Source: Ectothiorhodospira lacustris
Lineage (GTDB): Bacteria; Pseudomonadota; Gammaproteobacteria; Ectothiorhodospirales; Ectothiorhodospiraceae
Length of the DNA: 64,000 nucleotides
Reading direction: 5' to 3'
Assembly: GCF_022227845.1 (NCBI RefSeq)
Contig: NZ_JAJNQN010000010.1
Coordinates: forward strand, 60,951 to 124,950
Shown here: in pieces, positions 57,654 through 64,000 of the stretch
Layout of the letters: each line of letters starts with the position of its first letter
Numbering within the stretch: the first letter of the stretch is position 1
Notes under the pieces: model-generated
Told to the model about the DNA's origin: nothing
The model's database searches: none
Seen by the model: the letters and a program-made list of their open reading frames with translations, nothing else
Position numbers and translations under genes: made by a program

Positions 57654-59009
57654 GTGGCCGCTTCCAATACAGCAGGGGGCGCAACATTAGGCGGGCTGGG
57701 GAAGTTCACTGAACTTCGCCAGCGCCTTTTGTTTGTGCTGATGGCGTTGGTGGTCTACCGTATCGGGACGTTCATCCCGGTGCCGGGGATCGATCCCATT
57801 GCAATGGCGCAGTTCTACGACGCTCAGTCGGGGACCATTCTGGACATGTTCAACATGTTCGCAGGTGGAGCCCTTGAGCGTCTGAGTCTGTTTGCCCTCG
57901 GGGTGATGCCGTATATCTCGGCGGCCATCATCATGCAGCTTCTGGCTGCAACGGTGCCGGCCCTGCAACAGATCAAGAAGGAAGGGGAGCCGGGCAGGCG
58001 CAAGATCACTCAGTACACCCGCTACGGCACGGTGTTTCTGGCGTTGATTCAGAGTATCGGTATTGCTATTGCGCTGAATCAGCAGGTGATTGGCGACACC
58101 ACGGTGGCCGTCAATCCGGGTATCGGCTTCATCTTCACCACGGTGGTCTCCCTGGTGACCGGTACGGTGTTCCTGATGTGGCTGGGCGAGCAGGTGACGG
58201 AGCGGGGTATCGGTAACGGTATTTCCATCATCATCTTCGCCGGGATCGTTGCCGGTCTGCCGGGTGCCCTGGGTGGTACCCTAGAGCTGGCCAGCACCGG
58301 TGAGCTGTCGCCGGCCTTCGTGATCCTGCTCATGGCCATGGGCATGGCGGTGATTGGCTTCATCGTCTTCGTGGAGCGTGGTCAGCGTCGCATTACTGTG
58401 AACTACGCCAAGCGTCAGGTCGGACGCAAGGTTTTCGGTGGTCAGAGTAGTCATCTGCCCCTGAAGCTGAACATGGCGGGTGTGATCCCGGCCATCTTCG
58501 CCTCCAGTATCATCCTGTTCCCCGCCACTCTGGGGACTTGGTTCGGGCAGGCGGAGGGTATGACTTGGTTGCGGGATCTGTCGACGGCCCTGGGCCCTGG
58601 ACAGCCGCTCTATGTGATGCTCTATGGTGCGGCGATCGTGTTCTTCTGCTTCTTCTACACGGCGTTGGTCTTCAATGCCCGGGAGACGGCGGAAAACCTG
58701 AAAAAATCAGGTGCCTTTATTCCAGGTATCCGGCCGGGGGCGCAGACCGAGCGGTACATTGATAGCGTCATGACCCGTCTGACGGCGGTCGGTGCCATCT
58801 ACATCACCGCCGTGTGTCTGATGCCCGAGTTCCTGATCCTGTACTGGAACGTGCCCTTTTATTTCGGTGGTGCGTCCCTGCTGATCATCGTGATCGTGGT
58901 GATGGATTTCATGGCGCAGTTGCAGGCGCACCTGGTGTCCCATCAGTACGAGGGATTGATGCGCAAGGCCAACCTGAAAGGCTATGGCAAGTCGGGCATG
59001 CTGCGATAG
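57654..59009 (+). CDS. secY: Preprotein translocase subunit SecY
   Basis: A 451-residue protein with ten membrane helices. Conserved pieces are [80 protein letters not shown] and a C-terminal [16 protein letters not shown]. It forms the SecYEG channel. It starts with GTG immediately after the rplO stop. Confidence 0.97.
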   Translation: MAASNTAGGATLGGLGKFTELRQRLLFVLMALVVYRIGTFIPVPGIDPIAMAQFYDAQSGTILDMFNMFAGGALERLSLFALGVMPYISAAIIMQLLAATVPALQQIKKEGEPGRRKITQYTRYGTVFLALIQSIGIAIALNQQVIGDTTVAVNPGIGFIFTTVVSLVTGTVFLMWLGEQVTERGIGNGISIIIFAGIVAGLPGALGGTLELASTGELSPAFVILLMAMGMAVIGFIVFVERGQRRITVNYAKRQVGRKVFGGQSSHLPLKLNMAGVIPAIFASSIILFPATLGTWFGQAEGMTWLRDLSTALGPGQPLYVMLYGAAIVFFCFFYTALVFNARETAENLKKSGAFIPGIRPGAQTERYIDSVMTRLTAVGAIYITAVCLMPEFLILYWNVPFYFGGASLLIIVIVVMDFMAQLQAHLVSHQYEGLMRKANLKGYGKSGMLR

Positions 59010-59033
59010 CAGGCCCAGCTAGAGGAAATTGAG

Positions 59034-59147
59034 ATGAAAGTACGTGCGTCTGTAAAAAAGATTTGCCGCAACTGCAAGATCATCCGCCGCAACGGTGTTG
59101 TGCGTGTGATCTGCTCGGATCCCCGTCACAAACAGCGGCAGGGTTAA
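59034..59147 (+). CDS. rpmJ: 50S ribosomal protein L36
   Basis: A 37-residue protein reading [20 protein letters not shown], then [17 protein letters not shown]. The zinc ligands C11, C14, C27 and H32 are all present, so it is the zinc-binding form. AGAGGAAATTGAG precedes the ATG. It lies between secY and rpsM as usual. Confidence 0.95.
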   Translation: MKVRASVKKICRNCKIIRRNGVVRVICSDPRHKQRQG

Positions 59148-59150
59148 CCG

Positions 59151-59179
59151 TTGATTCGGCGGCGTTCACTGGTTAGAAT
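59151..59179 (+). promoter_or_regulatory. Promoter of the alpha (rpsM) operon
   Basis: TTGATT (59151-59156), exactly 17 bases, TAGAAT (59174-59179). Both boxes are one or two bases from consensus. The start would be near 59186, about 29 bases before rpsM, so the S4-binding pseudoknot of the E. coli leader has little room here. Confidence 0.6.
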
Positions 59180-59214
59180 ACCCGGCTTTTCCGCCGGTGC
59201 TTGGAGATAGCTGG

Positions 59215-59571
59215 ATGGCTCGTGTAGCAGGTGTCAATATTCCGGACCACAAACATGCCGTGATTGCCCTTCAGGCAATCTACGGTGTTGGTAAAACCCG
59301 TGCCCAGAAGATCTGCGTGGCGGCTGGGATTCGTCCGGACATCAAGATCCGCGATCTCTCCGAAGACGAAGTGGAGAAGGTGCGTACGGAAGTGGGGCGT
59401 TTCAGCGTCGAAGGTGATCTTCGTCGCGAAACCTCCATGAACATCAAGCGCTTGATGGATCTGGGTTGCTACCGGGGCTTGCGCCACCGTCGCGGCCTGC
59501 CTCTGCGCGGTCAGCGTACCCGCACGAATGCGCGCACCCGCAAGGGACCGCGTCGCCCCATCCGCAAGTAA
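59215..59571 (+). CDS. rpsM: 30S ribosomal protein S13
   Basis: A 118-residue protein ([74 protein letters not shown]). It contacts the P-site tRNA and L5. The ATG at 59215 fits the family; an upstream frame is an extension. Confidence 0.97.
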   Translation: MARVAGVNIPDHKHAVIALQAIYGVGKTRAQKICVAAGIRPDIKIRDLSEDEVEKVRTEVGRFSVEGDLRRETSMNIKRLMDLGCYRGLRHRRGLPLRGQRTRTNARTRKGPRRPIRK

Positions 59572-59595
59572 TTATCAGGATTACAGGAAACAGGT

Positions 59596-59985
59596 ATGGC
59601 ACAGGCCCCCACCCGGACCCGTAAGAAGGTCAAGAAGTCCGTCTCCGACGGTGTGGCGCATGTCTATGCGTCCTTCAACAACACGATCGTGACGATCACC
59701 GACCGCCAGGGCAATACCCTGTCCTGGGCCACGGCCGGTGGTTCCGGGTTCCGCGGCTCCCGCAAGAGCACGCCGTTCGCCGCCCAGGTGGCTGCTGAGC
59801 GTGCCGGTACGGCTGCTCAGGAATATGGTCTCAAGAATCTGGAAGTGCTCGTCAAGGGTCCTGGCCCGGGGCGGGAGTCGGCGGTTCGCGCCCTGAATAA
59901 CGTGGGCTTCAAGATTACGAACATCAGCGACATCACGCCGATTCCCCACAATGGTTGCCGTCCGCCGAAGAAGCGGCGCGTATAG
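59596..59985 (+). CDS. rpsK: 30S ribosomal protein S11
   Basis: A 129-residue protein ([76 protein letters not shown]). It lies in the 30S platform near the mRNA exit. Confidence 0.97.
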   Translation: MAQAPTRTRKKVKKSVSDGVAHVYASFNNTIVTITDRQGNTLSWATAGGSGFRGSRKSTPFAAQVAAERAGTAAQEYGLKNLEVLVKGPGPGRESAVRALNNVGFKITNISDITPIPHNGCRPPKKRRV

Positions 59986-60000
59986 TCCCGGAGGAGCACC

Positions 60001-60621
60001 ATGGCACGTTATATTGGTCCCAAGTGCAAGCTGAGTCGCCGCGAAGGCACCGACTTGTCCCTGAAGAGCCGCGTCCGCGCACTGGATTCCAAGTGCAAGC
60101 TGGACAAAGCTCCCGGGCAGCACGGCGATCGCCGCACCCGCCTGTCCGACTACGGTGTGCAGCTGCGTGAAAAGCAGAAGCTGCGCCGTATCTATGGAGT
60201 GCTGGAGCGTCAGTTCCGCAACTACTACAAGGAAGCGAGCCGACTCAAAGGCTCCACCGGTGATAACCTGCTGCGTCTGCTGGAATGCCGGCTGGACAAC
60301 GTGGTGTACCGGATGGGCTTTGGCAGTACGCGCGCGGAAGCCCGTCAGCTGGTAAGTCACAAGGCCATCCAGGTGAACGGCCGCACCGTGAATATCGCTT
60401 CCTATCAGGTCAAGCCCACGGACGTGATCTCCATTCGTGAGAAGTCCCGCAAGCAGGTCCGTATCCAGGATTCCCTGGCGCTGGCTGAGCAGTTCGGCTT
60501 CCCCGAGTGGGTGGACGTGGACACCAAGAAGATGGAAGGCGTATTCAAGAACGCTCCTGAGCGCAGCGACCTGCCGGCGGATATTAACGAATCCCTGGTG
60601 GTCGAGCTCTACTCCAAGTAA
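60001..60621 (+). CDS. rpsD: 30S ribosomal protein S4
   Basis: A 206-residue protein ([76 protein letters not shown]4 domain [30 protein letters not shown]). It initiates 30S assembly and in E. coli represses the alpha operon. GGAGGAGC lies before the ATG. Confidence 0.98.
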   Translation: MARYIGPKCKLSRREGTDLSLKSRVRALDSKCKLDKAPGQHGDRRTRLSDYGVQLREKQKLRRIYGVLERQFRNYYKEASRLKGSTGDNLLRLLECRLDNVVYRMGFGSTRAEARQLVSHKAIQVNGRTVNIASYQVKPTDVISIREKSRKQVRIQDSLALAEQFGFPEWVDVDTKKMEGVFKNAPERSDLPADINESLVVELYSK

Positions 60622-60639
60622 TTAGTTACGAGGTCTTTG

Positions 60640-61644
60640 ATGCAGACCAAGGTCAACGAACTCCTCAAGCCTCGACATATCGAGGTCCAGTCCATCACGG
60701 ACAATGTGTCCAAGGTGGTGCTGGAGCCGCTTGAGCGGGGTTTCGGTCATACACTCGGCAACGCGCTTCGCCGTATTTTGCTGTCCTCCATTCCCGGCGC
60801 CGCCGTGGTGGAGGCGGAGATCGAAGGTGTGTTGCATGAGTACACCACCCTCGAAGGGGTTCAGGAGGATGTCGTCGATGTCCTGTTGAACCTCAAGGGC
60901 ATTGCACTGCGCATGACCGCTCGGGACGAAGCCACCCTGGTCCTGAAGAAGAAGGGGCCGGGTGTGGTTACTGCCGGTGATATCACCCTGGATCATGACG
61001 TGGAAGTCGTGAATCCGGATCATGTCATTGCCCATCTCACCAAGAGCGGTGAGCTGAATATGACCCTGAAGGTGGGGAAGGGCCGTGGTTATCAACCGGT
61101 GTCCGCCCGTCGTCAGGCCGATGGTGAGGATCGCCCGATCGGCCGTTTGATGCTGGATGCCAGCTTCAGCCCGATTCGGCGTGTGGCTTACAACGTGGAA
61201 AGTGCCCGTGTGGAACAGCGCACGGACATGGACCGTCTGGTCATCGAGCTGGAGACCAACGGTACCGTGTCTCCGGACGACGCCATTCGCCAGGCTGCCA
61301 CGATCCTGCAGAGTCAGTTGATGGCCTTTGTGGAACTGCGAGGTGATGAAACCATCACCCAGGAAAGCAAGTCCATGGACATCGACCCGATCCTGCTGCG
61401 TCCGGTGGACGATCTGGAATTGACGGTGCGTTCGGCCAACTGCCTGAAGGCGGAGAACATCTACTACATTGGTGATCTGATTCAGAGAACCGAAGTGGAG
61501 CTGCTCAAGACCCCGAACCTGGGGAAGAAGTCCTTGACCGAGATCAAGGACGTGCTGGCCTCTCATGGCTTGTCCATGGGTATGCGTCTTGAGAACTGGC
61601 CGCCGCCGGGCCTTAAAGAACACGAAAAGAAGAGCGCCGGCTAA
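60640..61644 (+). CDS. rpoA: DNA-directed RNA polymerase subunit alpha
   Basis: A 334-residue protein: N-terminal dimerisation domain ([31 protein letters not shown]), linker and C-terminal domain ([66 protein letters not shown]). The ATG at 60640 is chosen over a TTG at 60637. Confidence 0.98.
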   Translation: MQTKVNELLKPRHIEVQSITDNVSKVVLEPLERGFGHTLGNALRRILLSSIPGAAVVEAEIEGVLHEYTTLEGVQEDVVDVLLNLKGIALRMTARDEATLVLKKKGPGVVTAGDITLDHDVEVVNPDHVIAHLTKSGELNMTLKVGKGRGYQPVSARRQADGEDRPIGRLMLDASFSPIRRVAYNVESARVEQRTDMDRLVIELETNGTVSPDDAIRQAATILQSQLMAFVELRGDETITQESKSMDIDPILLRPVDDLELTVRSANCLKAENIYYIGDLIQRTEVELLKTPNLGKKSLTEIKDVLASHGLSMGMRLENWPPPGLKEHEKKSAG

Positions 61645-61685
61645 CTCCGGTCGTCTCGCAGATTTTGACTTAAGGAATAAAAGCC

Positions 61686-62072
61686 ATGCGTCACCGTCAC
61701 TCGGGTAGGCAACTTAATCGCAACAGTTCACACCGCAAGGCCACCATGCAGAGCCTGGCGTTGTCGCTGTTCCGCCACGAAGCGATCAAGACGACGCTGC
61801 CCAAGGCGAAGGAACTGCGCCGGGTGGCTGAGCCTTTGATCACTCTGGCAAAGGAAGATAGCGTCCATACCCGCCGTCTCGCCTTTGCGCGTCTGCGGGA
61901 CGACGAGATCGTGGGCAAGCTGTTCAATGAGCTGGGTCCTCGTTACCAGACCCGTCCGGGTGGTTATCTGCGCATCCTGAAGTGTGGTTTCCGCAAGGGA
62001 GACAATGCGCCGATGGCTTACGTGGAACTGGTGGATCGTCCGGAGCCTGTGGCTGCGGAGGCTGCGGAGTAA
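61686..62072 (+). CDS. rplQ: 50S ribosomal protein L17
   Basis: A 128-residue protein ([83 protein letters not shown]). It surrounds the tunnel exit. It is the last gene of the cluster and is followed by a strong terminator. Confidence 0.97.
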   Translation: MRHRHSGRQLNRNSSHRKATMQSLALSLFRHEAIKTTLPKAKELRRVAEPLITLAKEDSVHTRRLAFARLRDDEIVGKLFNELGPRYQTRPGGYLRILKCGFRKGDNAPMAYVELVDRPEPVAAEAAE

Positions 62073-62103
62073 TCTTCTTCGGCATTGTGTTCTGTTTCAT
62101 GGT

Positions 62104-62143
62104 GATACGAAAAAGCCGGCCTTTGTGCCGGCTTTTTCGTATC
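62104..62143. terminator. Terminator of the ribosomal super-cluster
   Basis: GATACGAAAAAGCCGGC (62104-62120) and GCCGGCTTTTTCGTATC (62127-62143) form a perfect 17-bp stem around a CTTTGT loop. The A and T runs flank a GC core, so it can act in both directions. Confidence 0.92.
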
Positions 62144-62183
62144 CGCGCTGTCCGGCACCGTTGAAGCATTGGAGGGCGGATTC

Positions 62184-62912
62184 ATGATCGTGACCTTCAC
62201 CGACTTTGGAAGAGAGGGTCCCTATCTGGGGCAGATGGAGGCCGTGCTGGCTCATCGGGCGCCTCGATCCCGCGTGATTCATCTGCAGACCGATGCGCCT
62301 GCCTTCCGGCCGCAGGCAGCCGCCTGCCTGCTGCGATCCTTGCTGGCTCCCTTCCCGCCGGGTTGTGTATTCCTTTGTGTGGTGGACCCGGGAGTGGGGA
62401 CTCTGCGTCGACCCTTGGTGCTGCGCGCCGGCACGCACTGGTTTGTCGGGCCGGATAATGGCTTGCTGATTCCGGCAGTTCGTAGTCTTGGCGTGTTGGG
62501 GGCGTGGGTCGTCCACTGGAGGCCTCATCGCCTTTCCGATAGCTTCCACGGCCGGGATCTGTTTGCGCCGGTGGCAGCCATGCTGGCCAATGGGGAGCCG
62601 GTCCCGGGCGACATCGTTGAGGTTGGCGACCTGCAGGGCTGGGGTTGGCCGGAGGTATTGTGGGAAGTGGTTTATGTGGATGTCTACGGTAATGTCATGA
62701 CCGGCATCCCGGCCGACCTGCTGGGTGATGAGGTGATACTCAGCGTGGCGGGGGAGGGGCTTCCATACTGCCGGGTTTTCGGGGAGGCGGCGGCGGGAGT
62801 CGTGTTCTGGTATCGCAATGCCATGGGGCTGGTGGAGATTGCTGTGAACCGGGGCAGCGCCGCCAAGCGTCTGGGGCTGCAGGTCGGCAGCGGTATTGAG
62901 TGTCGGGCATGA
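62184..62912 (+). CDS. SAM hydroxide adenosyltransferase (DUF62/chlorinase-fluorinase family)
   Basis: A 242-residue protein of the SAM hydroxide adenosyltransferase family, whose members convert S-adenosylmethionine and water to adenosine and methionine. Motifs: IVTFTDFGREGPYLGQMEA, VVDPGVGT, GPDNGLL, DSFHGRDLFAPVAAM, VDVYGNVMTGI and VEIAVNRGSAAKRLGL. The halide-specific changes of fluorinases are not obvious, so hydroxide transfer is the best guess. The ATG at 62184 is preferred to one at 62169. It follows the ribosomal terminator and is probably a separate unit. Confidence 0.85.
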   Translation: MIVTFTDFGREGPYLGQMEAVLAHRAPRSRVIHLQTDAPAFRPQAAACLLRSLLAPFPPGCVFLCVVDPGVGTLRRPLVLRAGTHWFVGPDNGLLIPAVRSLGVLGAWVVHWRPHRLSDSFHGRDLFAPVAAMLANGEPVPGDIVEVGDLQGWGWPEVLWEVVYVDVYGNVMTGIPADLLGDEVILSVAGEGLPYCRVFGEAAAGVVFWYRNAMGLVEIAVNRGSAAKRLGLQVGSGIECRA

Positions 62913-63006
62913 TCCTTCCCCTTCCAAGGGGTGGGGGGTGTCCGTCTTTCACCTGGTTGCGGATCCCGTATATCCTGCCCAGCTCGATCATCTTCAGGAG
63001 ACTTCC

Positions 63007-63900
63007 ATGAAGCCTGCGGGCGCGTATCGATTCAGACGAGCCATCCGGCCCTTCTCCTACACCGTGGCAATCGCCGCCTGTGGTTTGGGCACTCTGCTGG
63101 CACTGCAGCAGGGGTACGGCAGTCTCTGGTTGGCGATGGTGATCATCGGGGCCGGGGTGTTGATTCAGGCGGCCGTGAATCTGATCAATGACCATGCCGA
63201 TCTGCCGGTTCTGGAGTCCTTTTGTCTGGCTGCGGAAGGAGAAGCGCGCAGGGAATGGGCGGAAGCCATCGAGCACGTCAGGCGCAACTACACACTGGGA
63301 GTGATCTTTTTCGGTCTTTCCTTGTTGATCGGGTTGGGGCTTGTGCTGATGCAGGGGTGGCCCTTGCTGGTAATCATCATCGCGGGTCTTTTGGGGGGGT
63401 ACTTCTATTCTTCTGAGCCCATTCACTACAAGCGGCGGGGTTTTGGGGTCGTACTGGTCTTCTGGTTCATGGGGGTTCTGCTGGTAGGTGGGTCCGCCAT
63501 GGCCATGGGCGCCCCGCTATCATTGTCCATGCTGGCAGTGAGCATTCCTTTCGGTCTGCTCACATCCCTGGTGCTGCTGGCGAATGAGATTCGGGATCAT
63601 GAAGAAGATCGTCGGCATGGTCTGGGTACGTTGACGGTAAGGATCGGACTCGACGCAGGCCGGTACCTGTATGTGGCTCTGCTTGCGGGCGCATATCTGG
63701 CGAGTCTGGGGTTATGGCTGTCCGGTGTGTTGCCCTGGGTCTGGCAACTCCTCTTCTCCCTGCCCCTAGCCTACGTGCCGCTGATGAAGGTGGTGAACCG
63801 GCAGGCGGACCGCAGCGATCTGCCGCCTTTGACCGGAAAGCTGTTTGCAATATTTGCTTTGCTGTTTCTGTGTGCCTTCGCTTTGGAGCTTGTGCTGTAG
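63007..63900 (+). CDS. UbiA-family prenyltransferase (MenA-like)
   Basis: A 297-residue membrane protein with about nine helices. The first Asp-rich motif is NLINDHADLP (N61, D62, D65); the second is NEIRDHEEDRRHGLGTLTV, matching the UbiA/MenA pattern for isoprenyl diphosphate binding. The late GTLTVRIG resembles MenA rather than UbiA, but the aromatic acceptor is not determined. A clear AGGAG precedes the ATG at 63007. It ends 100 bases before the window end and no other quinone gene is in view. Confidence 0.8.
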   Translation: MKPAGAYRFRRAIRPFSYTVAIAACGLGTLLALQQGYGSLWLAMVIIGAGVLIQAAVNLINDHADLPVLESFCLAAEGEARREWAEAIEHVRRNYTLGVIFFGLSLLIGLGLVLMQGWPLLVIIIAGLLGGYFYSSEPIHYKRRGFGVVLVFWFMGVLLVGGSAMAMGAPLSLSMLAVSIPFGLLTSLVLLANEIRDHEEDRRHGLGTLTVRIGLDAGRYLYVALLAGAYLASLGLWLSGVLPWVWQLLFSLPLAYVPLMKVVNRQADRSDLPPLTGKLFAIFALLFLCAFALELVL

Positions 63901-63960
63901 CTATTGTTGAGGGGGGGGGGTAAAAAACCTCTTTCCTCGGAGTTGGAAGGCAGCAATCAA

Positions 63961-63989
63961 AGCCCCTCTCCCCTTGTGGGAGAGGGGCT
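63961..63989. repeat. Hairpin repeat at the window end
   Basis: AGCCCCTCTCCC (63961-63972) pairs perfectly with GGGAGAGGGGCT (63978-63989) around CTTGT. It resembles a widespread intergenic CCCCTCTCCC-N-GGGAGAGGGG repeat; it may also end the prenyltransferase transcript. A run of ten G lies at 63911-63920. Confidence 0.7.
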
Positions 63990-64000
63990 GAGGTGAGGGG

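Noticed and set aside
63911..63920. Ten-G run as a phase-variable tract
   Set aside because: It lies 11 bases after the prenyltransferase stop and not in a promoter or coding frame that I can see, so no switching role can be supported.

Overview
This window looks like a chromosomal segment of a gammaproteobacterium. I infer this from the gene order tRNA-Tyr/Gly/Thr-tuf-tRNA-Trp-secE-nusG-rplKAJL-rpoBC-rpsLG-fusA-tuf-S10-spc-alpha, from the two tuf copies, and from the proteobacterial L10 leader. Exosortase-A-associated genes together with the ribosomal sequences suggest a Chromatiales/Ectothiorhodospiraceae-like or related lineage, but I cannot fix the genus.

Layout. (1) 1-13.0 kb is an AT-richer polysaccharide cluster. 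It holds FkbM methyltransferases, GT2 glycosyltransferases, a TupA-like ATP-grasp protein, an exosortase-A-type O-ligase (Wzy/WaaL-like), an unrecognised lyase-like protein, and a GT39/GtrA/GtrB trio. (2) 13.0-29.9 kb is GC-richer and accessory. It holds a secreted beta-helix protein, two VanZ paralogues (one truncated), an exosortase-A-type acyl-CoA ligase and PLP decarboxylase interleaved with two nucleotidyltransferase/HEPN modules, a periplasmic trypsin-like protease, and a four-gene HprK-related-kinase (HPr-rel-A) cassette behind a good sigma-54 promoter match. It closes with galE and ugd, which make UDP-sugar precursors. (3) 29.9-30.3 kb is a repeat patch (ATTCCC-N8-GGGAAT elements and an 18-bp tandem triplication). 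(4) 30.3-62.1 kb is one continuous translation/transcription super-cluster: four tRNAs, two tuf, secE, nusG, rpoB, rpoC, rpoA, fusA, secY and 31 ribosomal protein genes, including a 37-codon rpmJ. It ends at a 17-bp-stem terminator. (5) 62.1-64.0 kb carries a SAM hydroxide adenosyltransferase and a UbiA-family prenyltransferase, then a hairpin repeat.

How it fits together. GalE and Ugd would supply UDP-galactose and UDP-glucuronate. The glycosyltransferases and the GtrA/GtrB/GT39 set would build and decorate a glycan on undecaprenyl phosphate, the O-ligase would polymerise or transfer it, and the beta-helix and toroid proteins would trim it. The O-ligase, acyl-CoA ligase, decarboxylase, VanZ and HPr-rel-A families are known companions of exosortase A/PEP-CTERM systems, yet no exosortase or PEP-CTERM protein is visible here, so those should lie elsewhere in the genome. 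The least characterised parts are the HPr-rel-A cassette (exported PGYW-motif protein, PqqD-like chaperone, HprK-like kinase, NTP_transf_5-type nucleotidyltransferase) and the insertion of two MNT/HEPN modules into the exosortase-associated operon.
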